Positions 43,079-52,369 of a stretch of DNA of 64,000 nt are shown here, in pieces. The DNA comes from DAINBT01 sp036732785. GTDB lineage: Bacteria > Planctomycetota > Phycisphaerae > Sedimentisphaerales > SM23-30. How positions within the stretch are numbered: the first letter of the stretch is position 1; every line of letters starts with the position of its first letter. Location: the NCBI GenBank assembly GCA_964537505.1, contig CAZICK010000004.1:11605-75604 (forward strand), read 5' to 3'. The notes below the pieces were generated by a model, which searched no databases, was not told the origin of the DNA, and saw only the letters and a list, made by a program, of their open reading frames with translations. Made by a program: the position numbers and the translations under genes.

Positions 43079-43858
43079 GTGACTACCACGGCAGTATCAA
43101 TGGATAGTAATGCCGGTGCAATTCAGGCTTCCGGTAGAAATTCAATGGCTTTGGACGGTCAGGATTTCATGAAGATCATGATAACCGAACTGACCAATCA
43201 GGATCCGTTCGAGCCTATGAAGAATCAGGAGTTGCTCAATCAGATGGCAACTATTCAGCAGTTGCAGTCGTCGCAGGAGATGAGCAAGTCGTTTGGACTT
43301 TTGATGGAACGATATGATAATGTGCTTATGGGTCAGGAGCTTACGACCGCTTCTGGTATGATAGGTCAATTGATTTCCGGCGACACCATTGCTGGGCAAT
43401 ATGCTTTGGGTAAGGTGGTAGCGGTCAATCGCGATGGCGATAATATTCTGCTGGAGCTTGATACCGGTCAGCAGATCAATATCAATGACATGATCAGGCT
43501 GGGCGGCAGTAACAGCCAGGACATTGTCGGCAAGATGGCTATCGGCATGACGGCGGCAGGGGAGAAGGTGGTTGGCAAGATAGTCTCTGTCGAAGTAAAC
43601 AGCAGCGGAGTCACATTGCATTTACAAAAGGCCGGCAGTCCGGCGGATGCGACGGTGGCAGTGCCTTTGCGCAGTTCCAGTATCATCAATGAGGATACGG
43701 CCGATCTGCTCATCGGCTACTCGGTTGCGGGCCTGGGAGGGATAGAGGGTGTTGTTGAAAGCGTCAAATGGACCGCTGAGAAGGTGATTTTGAATGTCAA
43801 AGATGCTACAGATAAGATTAACGAACTGCCTCTGGAAAACTTGATAAATATTAATTAA
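43079..43858 (+). CDS. flgD: Flagellar hook cap protein FlgD
   Basis: Starts with GTG at 43079, 8 bases after AAGGAG (43065-43070). The 259-residue product has the conserved FlgD N-terminal part DFMKIMITELTNQDPFEPMK, then NQELLNQMATIQQLQSSQEM. FlgD is the scaffold for hook growth. The C-terminal part forms beta-rich Ig-like or tudor-like modules with duplicated GKVVAVN/VVGKIVSVEV elements. Confidence 0.93.
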   Translation: MTTTAVSMDSNAGAIQASGRNSMALDGQDFMKIMITELTNQDPFEPMKNQELLNQMATIQQLQSSQEMSKSFGLLMERYDNVLMGQELTTASGMIGQLISGDTIAGQYALGKVVAVNRDGDNILLELDTGQQININDMIRLGGSNSQDIVGKMAIGMTAAGEKVVGKIVSVEVNSSGVTLHLQKAGSPADATVAVPLRSSSIINEDTADLLIGYSVAGLGGIEGVVESVKWTAEKVILNVKDATDKINELPLENLININ

Positions 43859-43885
43859 TAGTCATAAATTGCGGAGATTGAAACT

Positions 43886-45667
43886 ATGGGTTTGACATCG
43901 TCATTATTTGCCGGTCTTACAGGGATGAAGACCAATGAGTTTCGCATGGATGTTATTGGTAATAATATTTCCAACGTCAACACCTATGCCTTTAAGTCTT
44001 CCCGGGTCAATTTTCAGACCCAGTTTTTGCGCACCCTGAGTTTTGGTTCGGCGCCGAGTGGGGCCATGGGGGGTACCAGCCCTATGCAGGTCGGCACTGG
44101 GTCTATGGTCGGTGCCATGAACCGTGACTTTTCCGAAGGTTCGCCCGAAACCACAGGCGGCAAGACGGATCTAGCCGTTCAGGGAGAGGGTATGTTCGCT
44201 CTGACAAAGCCTGATGGCGGTCAGGTATATACCCGTGACGGCAGTTTTCAGTTTAACGCGGAGAATTATCTGCTTTCCGCCGACGGATATTTCCTGCAGG
44301 GTTACGCTGTCGATGACAATTTCAACGTTGTCGAGGGGCCGTTGGAAAACCTGCGTATTCCGCTCGGCGAGATTACCACGGCGTCAACTACCACCCTTGC
44401 CGTGTTCAGCGGTGATCTGAATGCCGAAGGCGAATCCGCAATCAATTCTGAGACCGGTGAAGCCAATGGGAATGTGAGGTCGCGGTTGACCAGTCAGGCG
44501 CTTAGCGACGCCGGAGGGGCGCTCACTGCCGGAACGCTTATGATTGATCTGGAGAATGCCAGTGGCAATATTGTTATTGACGGTAATGTGATTACCCTTG
44601 ACAGTGCTGTTAAGGGCGGTCAGACCCTGTCTCAGGAAACCTTCGATATAACGGCTACTACCACGCTCGGTGAGTTCCTTAGCTGGCTGGAAGGCGTTCT
44701 GGGGATTTTTACTATCACCGACTATCCGGGGCTGCCAGATTTTACCGGGGATACAACTCCTACTCCCAACCCTGGTGTAAGTATCAATGCCACCAGCGAC
44801 GGCATTGACATCGTGGGAAATATCGGTTCTTACAATATTCTGGACTTGGGTAACAAGGCCCTGAAAGTCAGTAAAGGTAGTGCGGCATCTGCCCCGAGTA
44901 ATTTACCTTTTACTTTTTCGGTAGTGGCCGGAACTGAGCAATTAGCCCCGACGGAAGAGGGAAATATCGAAAGCGTTCGCACTTCATTTCGTGCTTACGA
45001 TTCTCTGGGGATACCCCTTGATATTGATGTTACCATGGTTATGGAGTCGAAGGATGCCAACGGGGGGATCACCTGGCGTTATTTTGCCGAATGCAGCGAG
45101 GATTCCGACGGCAGCCGGGCGGCAGGTACCGGTACCATTACCTTTGACGGAAACGGCACTTACCTGGAAGGGGACGATCTGGTCATTACGCTCAGCCGTG
45201 AAAATACCGGAGCCGCTACTCCTCAGACGATTACCTTGAATTTCAGTGAGATGGACGGTTATGCCATGAATAATGCCATCTCTTTGCTCAGTCAGGATGG
45301 TTTTAAGTCGGGTACCCTGCAGGACTTCTCCATTGGGCCTGACGGTATCATAATCGGATCGTTTACTAACGGTCTAACCAGAAACCTAGGCCAGGTTGTG
45401 CTGGTCACTTTCCGCAATTACGAGGGTTTGATTGCCGGTGCGGGTAATATTTATAGTACCGGGCCTAACTCCGGTAGCGCTATTACCAAGAAGCCGCAGG
45501 AACTGGGAGCCGGTAGTGTTAAATCCGGTGCTTTGGAACTGAGTAATGTTGACCTTAGCAGGGAGTTCATCAATCTTATTATTACCAGTACCGGTTTTTC
45601 CGCTTCGTCAAGGGTTATCCAGACCAGTGACCGGCTGCTGAGCGAATTGATGATGTTGACCAGATAA
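43886..45667 (+). CDS. flgE: Flagellar hook protein FlgE
   Basis: The 593-residue hook subunit begins SLFAGLTGMKTNEFRMDVIG, then NNISNVNTYAFKSSRVNF (rod/hook N motif), contains YTRDGSFQFNAENYLLSADG (about 113-132), and ends with the C-terminal hook motif (ELSNVDLSREFINLIITSTG). The extra length against enteric FlgE (402) lies in the surface domains between residues about 160 and 460. Confidence 0.95.
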   Translation: MGLTSSLFAGLTGMKTNEFRMDVIGNNISNVNTYAFKSSRVNFQTQFLRTLSFGSAPSGAMGGTSPMQVGTGSMVGAMNRDFSEGSPETTGGKTDLAVQGEGMFALTKPDGGQVYTRDGSFQFNAENYLLSADGYFLQGYAVDDNFNVVEGPLENLRIPLGEITTASTTTLAVFSGDLNAEGESAINSETGEANGNVRSRLTSQALSDAGGALTAGTLMIDLENASGNIVIDGNVITLDSAVKGGQTLSQETFDITATTTLGEFLSWLEGVLGIFTITDYPGLPDFTGDTTPTPNPGVSINATSDGIDIVGNIGSYNILDLGNKALKVSKGSAASAPSNLPFTFSVVAGTEQLAPTEEGNIESVRTSFRAYDSLGIPLDIDVTMVMESKDANGGITWRYFAECSEDSDGSRAAGTGTITFDGNGTYLEGDDLVITLSRENTGAATPQTITLNFSEMDGYAMNNAISLLSQDGFKSGTLQDFSIGPDGIIIGSFTNGLTRNLGQVVLVTFRNYEGLIAGAGNIYSTGPNSGSAITKKPQELGAGSVKSGALELSNVDLSREFINLIITSTGFSASSRVIQTSDRLLSELMMLTR

Positions 45668-45676
45668 TCGAAACTA

Positions 45677-45896
45677 ACGTTGTTTACCCGGGCCTCGCGA
45701 CATGGGTGTTTATTCTGCTGTCGCGGGGCCACTAGAAGACAAGAGGTGTGATTAAGATCAATCGCCTATAATGGATACATAAGGAAATGGGACACGTAGA
45801 GCCGCGTAAGCGAAAACTCAATCGTTGTGAGTACAAAAATCATGTTGTTACCCCGGGCCTCGCGACATAGGTGTTTATTCTGCTGTCGCGAGGCCA
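45677..45896 (+). repeat. Two near-identical hairpin repeats after flgE
   Basis: Two direct copies of about 54 bases (45677-45731 and 45843-45896). Each folds into a 12-bp stem: GGCCTCGCGACA (45691-45702, 45856-45867) with TGTCGCGAGGCC (45719-45730 with one change, 45884-45895 perfect) around a 16-base loop GTGTTTATTCTG-type. They lie between flgE and flbD, so they may form a double transcription end or RNA-stability block, or be copies of a dispersed repeat. Confidence 0.8.
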
Positions 45897-45954
45897 ACCA
45901 GAGATAAGCGGTACAGACAAAAAGCAGGTATCGATAACATAAATCAGGCTGATA

Positions 45955-46146
45955 ATGATTCCAGTGACTCGACTTAATGGCAAAAGGTTTGTGGTAAATG
46001 CGGAGCAGATCCGCTATGTCGAAAAGACGCCGGATACCATGATTACCTTGATGAACGGTGATAAGGTTATGGTTAAGGAGTCGATGGAGGACGTGGTCAA
46101 ATTGTCTGTTGAATACAACCGGCAGATACGAGCCTTTATTATGTGA
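45955..46146 (+). CDS. flbD: FlbD-family flagellar protein
   Basis: A 63-residue protein starting IPVTRLNGKRFVVNAEQIRY, then VEKTPDTMITLMNGDKVMVK, matching the small FlbD family (SwrD in Bacillus), which is required for full stator power. It directly precedes motA-motB, as in many genomes. Not related to the Caulobacter response regulator also called FlbD. Confidence 0.9.
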   Translation: MIPVTRLNGKRFVVNAEQIRYVEKTPDTMITLMNGDKVMVKESMEDVVKLSVEYNRQIRAFIM

Positions 46147-46361
46147 TTAGGGGCCGATTCTGCCGGCCCGGCGTCCGATAAGTAAGGTTTTTAAATCGAT
46201 GTCTGGTAAGCAGGTAAGGAAAGGCAATTTAGGCGGTTATTTGACTGCTACCTGGTTGTATTTTATGGTTAATTTGGCGGAAATAGAAAAAATAGGTAAG
46301 CTGCAGGTGTTAGTAAGACAGCAAATATACAAAAATTACTAGAAAATGAGAATTAGCGAAA
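46147..46361. other. Spacer before motA
   Basis: 215 bases with no gene. TCCGATAA at 46172-46179 resembles a sigma-28 -10 but has no -35 at the proper distance. Confidence 0.35.
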
Positions 46362-47144
46362 ATGGACTTAGGGACACTGATAGGCATGTTGTTGGGTTTT
46401 GGTCTGATGGGCTATGCAATTGTATCCTCGGCAGGAAAGGACTGGATGGCGTTTGTCGATCCCGCTTCGGCCATGATAGTTATCGGCGGCACCTTTGCAT
46501 CGGTCATGGCGAGCGCGCCGCTGGCACGTTTTCTAAAGACAGGCAAATTCTTCAGCAAAGCCCTGATGCACAAAGAACAGTCCGCGCAGAAGCTCATTGA
46601 TGATCTGGTCGGTTACGCTGAGATTGCTCGTCGGGATGGGATCCTTTCTCTGGAAAGCGTTATTCGCGATGCGGACGACCCCTTTATTGTTCAGGGCATT
46701 CAAATGGCCGTTGATGGTACCGATCCTGAGTTGATCGATGCCATTATGAACAACGAACTGGAGGCCATTGCCGAGCGTCACGAACAGGGCAAATCGGTCT
46801 TCGACAATATCGGCAAATACGCACCGGCTTACGGAATGCTCGGGACGCTGATCGGTTTGGTGATTATGCTTAGGAACATGAACGATCCCAACTCGATCGG
46901 TCCGGCTATGGCGGTTGCCTTGATCACCACCTTTTATGGTTCGATGATAGCCAATATGATTGCCATGCCCATTGCCGATAAACTTGGCATGCGCAGCGAC
47001 GAAGAACTTATGTTCAAAACCATTGTCATTAAGGGTGTAATGAGTATTCAATCGGGCGACAACCCAAGAATTGTCGAACAGAAACTCAAGACTTTTCTGC
47101 CTCCAAGCGCACGCGGCCAGTCGGAGGATGGGTTGAAAGAATAA
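46362..47144 (+). CDS. motA: Flagellar stator protein MotA
   Basis: The 260-residue membrane protein has the MotA fold: N-terminal helices (LGTLIGMLLGFGLMGYAIVS, SAMIVIGGTFASVMASAPLA), a cytoplasmic domain, and the pair of C-terminal helices with AYGMLGTLIGLVIMLRNMND and MAVALITTFYGSMIANMIAM. It forms the ion channel with MotB, whose gene starts 6 bases later. Confidence 0.95.
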   Translation: MDLGTLIGMLLGFGLMGYAIVSSAGKDWMAFVDPASAMIVIGGTFASVMASAPLARFLKTGKFFSKALMHKEQSAQKLIDDLVGYAEIARRDGILSLESVIRDADDPFIVQGIQMAVDGTDPELIDAIMNNELEAIAERHEQGKSVFDNIGKYAPAYGMLGTLIGLVIMLRNMNDPNSIGPAMAVALITTFYGSMIANMIAMPIADKLGMRSDEELMFKTIVIKGVMSIQSGDNPRIVEQKLKTFLPPSARGQSEDGLKE

Positions 47145-47150
47145 AGCAGT

Positions 47151-47900
47151 ATGGCCAGAAAAAAGAAAAAAGCGCAAGGGGGAGTACCGGACTGGATGGT
47201 CACCTACGGCGATATGATGACCCTGTTGTTTTGCTTTTTTCTAATTTTGGTTTCCATGAGTGAGGTCAAGCAGGACAAGAAGTTTCAGGATGTTATGGAA
47301 TCGATCAAGCGAGCGTTCGGTTACAAAGGTGGAGTCGGCTACGTCCCCGGACAGGCGTCGCCTAACAACACATACGATAAAAAAATGACACAAGTGATTA
47401 TGGAGAAGTTTCTGTTACAGAAAGGCGAAAGCACCGAAGAAGGAATCGAAGGTGAAAAACCCAGTGTAAGAACCATTCGTGAGGGAAGCGAATATACTTT
47501 TGGCGGACAGATAAGTTTTGAACCCGGTAAGGCCCGACTGCTTGACCCGGTCAAGATTCAGTTGGCCGAATTTGCTCAGGAGTTTCGCGGTCTGAACACC
47601 AAGATCAGAATACGAGGACATGCGGCGCGAAAACCATCATGGCAGTATAGTCCTTACGAAAGCCTGGACGATTTGTCGTACCAGCGAGCACTGGCGGTAA
47701 AAGGCTTTCTTGTCGGAGAGGGTATTCGTCAAGAGCGGATTACTGTCGAAGCATGTGGCGATAACGAGCCACTGTTGGCCAGAGCCTACGATGAAGCGGG
47801 TCGGGCGAAAAACAGAAGGGTTGATGTTATTGTTACGGAAAACCTGGTCGAACAGTATATGGGCCAGCCAGACACCAGTAAGGCTGAACAGATATTCTAG
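47151..47900 (+). CDS. motB: Flagellar stator protein MotB
   Basis: The 249-residue product has the typical start: basic residues, then PDWMVTYGDMMTLLFCFFLI with the essential ion-binding Asp21, and a C-terminal OmpA-like peptidoglycan-binding domain (IRGHAARKPS, YQRALAVKGFLVGEGIRQER, GRAKNRRVDVIV). Together with MotA it forms the stator; the residues near Asp21 fit the proton type but this cannot be fixed from sequence by eye. Confidence 0.95.
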   Translation: MARKKKKAQGGVPDWMVTYGDMMTLLFCFFLILVSMSEVKQDKKFQDVMESIKRAFGYKGGVGYVPGQASPNNTYDKKMTQVIMEKFLLQKGESTEEGIEGEKPSVRTIREGSEYTFGGQISFEPGKARLLDPVKIQLAEFAQEFRGLNTKIRIRGHAARKPSWQYSPYESLDDLSYQRALAVKGFLVGEGIRQERITVEACGDNEPLLARAYDEAGRAKNRRVDVIVTENLVEQYMGQPDTSKAEQIF

Positions 47901-47923
47901 AAAGTGATATGGGAGGATTAATA

Positions 47924-48445
47924 ATGGCGGAAAACACTGCGGGAAGCAACGAAATACAAAAAACTAAGGCAAAAATGTCTCTTAAGACCATAATAATTCT
48001 TTTGGCTGTGTTTTTGCTTGAAGGAGGTGCGATATCCTTGTTTTTTGTGATAAAGGGAGGTCCGGCGCCTGCCGAGGGCAGCGATCCCATTACCGGTACC
48101 GAGCGAAATCCTGAAAAAGCCTTTGCCGAAGTCATTTTGGCGGAAAACTATCAGGTTGTCAACTATACCGTCGGTCGGTCGCGTATAATGGTCACTCTGG
48201 AGGTAGCTGCCAAAGTTGAATCCGAACAAAAAGAGCAGTTGGAAGCGGAAGTAAAAGAACATAGCAAAGAAATTCTTAACACCATCCGTATTGTGGTTGC
48301 AGGCGCCGATCCGCTTGACATTAAACAGGATCCCAAGTTGCAGGTTATAAAACGAGATATCAGAACCGGTGTCGAAAATATTGTAAGCGAAGGACTCATT
48401 CAGGAAATATTGATACCTGTTTGGCAGCCGTATTCCGATGAGTAA
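47924..48445 (+). CDS. fliL: Flagellar basal body protein FliL
   Basis: Start at 47924 follows GGGAGG (47912-47917). The 173-residue product has one membrane helix (about 21-42, TIIILLAVFLLEGGAISLFF) and the FliL domain (RIMVTLEVAAKVESEQKEQL, later RDIRTGVENIVSEGLIQEIL). FliL forms a ring around the stator. In most genomes fliM follows; here the next gene is fliN. Confidence 0.88.
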   Translation: MAENTAGSNEIQKTKAKMSLKTIIILLAVFLLEGGAISLFFVIKGGPAPAEGSDPITGTERNPEKAFAEVILAENYQVVNYTVGRSRIMVTLEVAAKVESEQKEQLEAEVKEHSKEILNTIRIVVAGADPLDIKQDPKLQVIKRDIRTGVENIVSEGLIQEILIPVWQPYSDE

Positions 48446-48652
48446 TGTAGATATTTAAAACAGTCTGACAGAAAGACTCATAAAAAGATATTTGTGGCGG
48501 ATGAAGATGACGGCTTGCAGTTTTTTTAGAAGAAATTCAAAAAAAAACAAATTATTTGAATAAATTACTTTCAATATTATAGGACTTGATTTATAAGCAT
48601 AAACGATCAATGAATTAATTCCCTGATGCAGTAAGAGCAAGTGAGGGAACGG
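48446..48652. other. AT-rich gap where fliM would be expected
   Basis: 207 bases without a gene. The sequence is unusually AT-rich (long A and T runs near 48515-48550) compared with its neighbours. ATTATAGGAC (48576-48585) resembles the decamer seen in the flagellin spacers. No trace of a FliM reading frame is visible. Confidence 0.5.
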
Positions 48653-49201
48653 ATGTCTGAAGAAGAAAAAGACAATCAACAAGAATCTACTGTAGATGAG
48701 TCGGTAAGTGAAAGTAATCGCGGCGGCGGAGAAGAAGCTGAGGTTTCTGGAAAAACTGCTCCGGTAGAAACCGGCGCCGTCAAGGCTAAGGCAACCAAGA
48801 CTGATGCCGCCAAGACCGACACGACGGAGGCACAAGCGGATATTGAAGCCCTTGCCGAGACCGGCCTGAACGGGCCGGTGGAGATGGCTTCTTTACCCGA
48901 TTTTTCCGGTATGCTGGCCGATGCCGCGGCCAGCAGCATCGATCTGCTCAATGACGTCGAACTTAACGTTAAAATCGAGTTGGGCCGGTCGGAGATGACC
49001 GTCAACGAAATTCTGCACCTGGGCAATGGTTCGGTTGTCGAACTGGACAAACTGGCAGGTGACCCAGTTGACGTGTTGGTTAATGAGCAGTTGATTGCTC
49101 GTGGTGAAGTATTGGTGGTAAACGACAGTTTTTGTGTTCGAATTAATGAAATAGTCCCAGGAATCAGCGATCGGGTAGCCGGTGTGACCACAAAAAAATA
49201 G
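48653..49201 (+). CDS. fliN: Flagellar motor switch protein FliN
   Basis: The 182-residue product has an acidic, low-complexity N-terminal part (about 1-95; Ala/Thr/Asp/Lys-rich) and the SpoA/FliN domain (about 105-178: LLNDVELNVKIELGRSEMTV, then NEILHLGNGSVVELDKLAGD, PVDVLVNEQLIARGEVLVVN). It forms the lower C-ring. The long linker is typical of FliN/FliY forms. I chose the ATG at 48653; a GTG 12 bases upstream overlaps the ribosome site. Confidence 0.92.
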   Translation: MSEEEKDNQQESTVDESVSESNRGGGEEAEVSGKTAPVETGAVKAKATKTDAAKTDTTEAQADIEALAETGLNGPVEMASLPDFSGMLADAAASSIDLLNDVELNVKIELGRSEMTVNEILHLGNGSVVELDKLAGDPVDVLVNEQLIARGEVLVVNDSFCVRINEIVPGISDRVAGVTTKK

Positions 49202-49421
49202 TCCGCGAATGATCCACGCCGGGGTCACCGCCGGAATAAAATTGCTTTTGGCCCAAACCGACAAGGGCCGGAACCAAATTGAGGCTATGTGAGAATTTGT
49301 AGTGAGGTAAATATTTTGTGACCGTTTTGTGCACAATTTCACTCGTAAGAGACTAAACCGCATCCAACAGTTGAGCTAATAAAAAAGAGACCCAAATATA
49401 AAAGCCAGGCTGGAGTATTCC

Positions 49422-50306
49422 ATGGTTCATCGCCGTACCATTGAACATAGAACCGTTTGGTTCGTTGTGTTCCTGTCGTGTTGTGCTTCTATCCTCCTTG
49501 AGAGTGCCGTTTTGGCAGATGGCATCCCCGTGGCCAATTCTCCCAGTGTCTCCGATAATATCCCTGGGCAGTCTGCGCGGAGGACGACGAATCTCACCGC
49601 TGAGCCATCCAAATCCGATCTCCGAGATGCAAACGGCTCTGTTTTGCCGGACGACGAAGCTGATGTTGTTTCGGATGCTTCGTCTGCGGACGGTTTTGAT
49701 GAGGGCCTGGTAGGCAGAAAGAGGGTCGGTAAGATTGTCGATAATAAAGTTGATGATAATAAGGAGGTTGTCGCCGGCAGCAATGAAATTTCTCTCTGGT
49801 GGACCATGGTGTCGTTGATAATAGTATTGACCCTGATAGTGATTTGTGCCTATGCGTTCCGGCGGTTTGCTTTGGGTTCGCGGTCTCGCCGTGGCAGCTC
49901 GGTCATTGAAATTATTGCTCGTCAACCGATCTTAGGCAGTCCTAAGCAGTCTTTGTCTTTGGTCAAGCTCGGCCGCCGTTTTTTGCTTGTCGGTATGAGT
50001 CCCAATCATATAGCGCCTTTGCTTACCGTAGATGATCCCGACGAGATTGCCCACATCATGGGACTGCTGGAAAAACAGTCGCCCGGCTCAATAACCAATA
50101 CTTTCGACAAGTTATTTCATCGTGAATCGCAGGATTATGTTTATCCGCCCGGTAATTCCCACGACGTTGTTGAGGATGGTGACGACCAGTTTTACGATGA
50201 CGATGGCCGGCCGGTGGATTCACCTCAGTGGTCTGGCGAACGGAGGGAGTTGTCTTCCTTACTCAGTAAGGTAAAAGGACTGACCCGAATACGTTTACGT
50301 TCGTGA
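49422..50306 (+). CDS. fliO: Flagellar export component FliO
   Basis: The 294-residue protein has an N-terminal signal or membrane helix (about 11-33), a hydrophilic linker, one membrane helix (about 126-147: TMVSLIIVLTLIVICAYAFR) and the FliO core SVIEIIARQPILGSPKQSLS followed by LVKLGRRFLLVGMS. FliO helps assemble the FliP ring. It lies just before fliP, as expected. Longer than enteric FliO because of both extensions. Confidence 0.85.
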   Translation: MVHRRTIEHRTVWFVVFLSCCASILLESAVLADGIPVANSPSVSDNIPGQSARRTTNLTAEPSKSDLRDANGSVLPDDEADVVSDASSADGFDEGLVGRKRVGKIVDNKVDDNKEVVAGSNEISLWWTMVSLIIVLTLIVICAYAFRRFALGSRSRRGSSVIEIIARQPILGSPKQSLSLVKLGRRFLLVGMSPNHIAPLLTVDDPDEIAHIMGLLEKQSPGSITNTFDKLFHRESQDYVYPPGNSHDVVEDGDDQFYDDDGRPVDSPQWSGERRELSSLLSKVKGLTRIRLRS

Positions 50307-50319
50307 TTTGAGTTAATGG

Positions 50320-51222
50320 ATGACTCTGGATATGTCAAGGATGACTATTTTTAGATTACTATTGGTCGTTATAGTAGGCCAGTTGCTGCTGCCTGCGTGC
50401 GTATGGGGGCAGGTGGGTTCCAAAACCGGTGGGTCACCCGTTCTTCCAGGAACCAACGGCGCCACTGCCGGCGGATGGACCAATTTCGATCCTGGTCAGA
50501 TAGTCAAGAACACTACCGGTCCGGAGAAGCTTTCTTCCACACTAGAAATTATGCTCACCTTAACGGTATTGTCTTTGGCTCCGGCGATACTGGTGATGAC
50601 GACGTGTTTTACTCGTATTGTGGTGGTTTTGGCATTATTGCGCCAGGCTATCGGAACTCAGCAGTTGCCACCCTCGCAGGTGATTGTAGGATTGGCGTTG
50701 TTTATGACCTTTTGTGTCATGGCTCCCACATGGAAGCAGATCAACGCCGATGCTATTCAGCCTTATGTTAATCCTCCCGAAGGCGTCGCGAGCATCGATC
50801 CGGGCACCGTCTGGGACCGCGCTAAAACGCACATGCGGCGTTTTATGATAACCCAGATCGATAACACCGGTAATACAGAAGATGTTTACATGTTCGTAGA
50901 GTTCGACAGTCCGGCCGAATCCATAAAGCAGAGCATTCGCGACGAGACATTACAATGGAAAGATGTTTCCCTGACCGCTCTGATACCCGCTTATATTACC
51001 AGTGAGTTAAAACAGGCGTTCATTATGGGTTTTTATGTTTATTTGCCTTTTTTGGTTATTGATATGGTTGTTGCTTCGATTCTGATGTCAATGGGTATGT
51101 TAATGCTGCCGCCGGTTCTGATATCTCTGCCGTTCAAACTGCTTTTGTTTGTGTTGGTCGACGGTTGGCATTTGGTAATAGGTTCTTTGTTAGCCAGTTT
51201 CGCTAATAATCCGGTAATTTGA
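50320..51222 (+). CDS. fliP: Flagellar export gate protein FliP
   Basis: The 300-residue membrane protein carries the family core: SSTLEIMLTLTVLSLAPAIL, MTTCFTRIVVVLALLRQAIG, QLPPSQVIVGLALFMTFCVM, and C-terminal VDMVVASILMSMGMLMLPPV. It has a cleavable-looking signal at the N-terminus, typical of FliP. An ATG at 50341 is an alternative start. It forms the export gate pore with FliQ and FliR. Confidence 0.96.
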   Translation: MTLDMSRMTIFRLLLVVIVGQLLLPACVWGQVGSKTGGSPVLPGTNGATAGGWTNFDPGQIVKNTTGPEKLSSTLEIMLTLTVLSLAPAILVMTTCFTRIVVVLALLRQAIGTQQLPPSQVIVGLALFMTFCVMAPTWKQINADAIQPYVNPPEGVASIDPGTVWDRAKTHMRRFMITQIDNTGNTEDVYMFVEFDSPAESIKQSIRDETLQWKDVSLTALIPAYITSELKQAFIMGFYVYLPFLVIDMVVASILMSMGMLMLPPVLISLPFKLLLFVLVDGWHLVIGSLLASFANNPVI

Positions 51223-51233
51223 AAGGAACTCAA

Positions 51234-51497
51234 ATGGATGAACAAATTGCTTTGGATTTAGGACGTCAGGTTTTACTTCTGACTTTGGAGATTTCGCTTC
51301 CGCTGTTGTGCGTGGGGCTGGTGGTTGGCGTTGTCATTTCCATTTTGCAGGCGGTCACGCAGATTCAGGAGATGACACTTACTTTTGTTCCCAAAACCAT
51401 CGCAATGGTAATTGCCGCTGTGGTTTTCCTGCCGTGGATAATGGTCCAGTTGACAGACTTTGCCAAGGCAATGTTTGGCCCTATGCCGATCCCGTAA
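51234..51497 (+). CDS. fliQ: Flagellar export gate protein FliQ
   Basis: An 87-residue protein with two membrane helices (LLLTLEISLPLLCVGLVVGV and IAMVIAAVVFLPWIMVQLTD) and the linker VISILQAVTQIQEMTLTFVP, diagnostic for FliQ. AAGGA at 51223-51227 precedes the ATG. Confidence 0.95.
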   Translation: MDEQIALDLGRQVLLLTLEISLPLLCVGLVVGVVISILQAVTQIQEMTLTFVPKTIAMVIAAVVFLPWIMVQLTDFAKAMFGPMPIP

Positions 51498-51585
51498 AGG
51501 TTTGATGGTGTTGTGTACCCATACTGAAAAAAATGCCAGGTATAATGATACCCATTGGGTATAGCTTTTATTTTCGAGTTAACTT

Positions 51586-52359
51586 ATGTTGCTTGCACCC
51601 ATACAACAGATTTTCGAGCAGATTCCAATGTTTGTGCTGGTGATGTTTCGCATGGCCGGTCTGATAGTTCTGGCTCCGCTGATGGGGTCGGCAACGGTGC
51701 CCCATAAGGTCAAGGTCTTGATGGTGTTGGTGCTGAGCATGGCCATATTTCCGCTGGTGCCGCCGATCGTTTATGCTCCCAATTCATTACTGGGCTTGTC
51801 GGTGGCTGTCGCCGGCGAGATGCTGATCGGCATTAGCATAGGTTTTGTCCTGCTGCTGCTGTTTGTCGGCATTCAGTTTGGAGCGGAAATGGTAAGCTAC
51901 CAGATGGGTTTTTCCATGGCCCAACTGATAGACCCGATGACGGATGTCTCTACTACCGTGCTTTCCCAGTTTTATCTGTTGCTGGGGACTTTATTGTATG
52001 TGTTAATGGATGGTCATCTTATTTTGATAAAATCATTGGCTCAGACTTTTCAAACCATTCCTCTATTGGGTGGTTTTAACGGTTTGCCCGTTTTGAAAAT
52101 ATGTGTTGTGGTTATAACCGAGGCGTTTAAGTTAGGTATTCGTATTGCCGGTCCTGCCTTGGTCGCTCTTTTTTTGGAGGCCCTGGCCATGGGTTTTATT
52201 TCGCGCACCATGCCACAGTTAAATATCCTGGCTGCCGGTTTCCCGGTTCGCATTACCCTGGCTTTGGTATTGCTTTTAGCTTCTATGTGTACGGTCCTGA
52301 TGTTGTTTCAGGAATCGCTGGTAATGGTTTTTCATCAAATAGGTCTGATTTTCATATAA
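51586..52359 (+). CDS. fliR: Flagellar export gate protein FliR
   Basis: The 257-residue polytopic protein shows FliR features: PMFVLVMFRMAGLIVLAPLM near the N-terminus, VAGEMLIGISIGFVLLLLFV, and MGFSMAQLIDPMTDVSTTVL. FliR completes the FliPQR pore. It follows fliQ by 88 bases and is followed by flhB after 10. Confidence 0.94.
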   Translation: MLLAPIQQIFEQIPMFVLVMFRMAGLIVLAPLMGSATVPHKVKVLMVLVLSMAIFPLVPPIVYAPNSLLGLSVAVAGEMLIGISIGFVLLLLFVGIQFGAEMVSYQMGFSMAQLIDPMTDVSTTVLSQFYLLLGTLLYVLMDGHLILIKSLAQTFQTIPLLGGFNGLPVLKICVVVITEAFKLGIRIAGPALVALFLEALAMGFISRTMPQLNILAAGFPVRITLALVLLLASMCTVLMLFQESLVMVFHQIGLIFI

Positions 52360-52369
52360 AGGGGATGTT

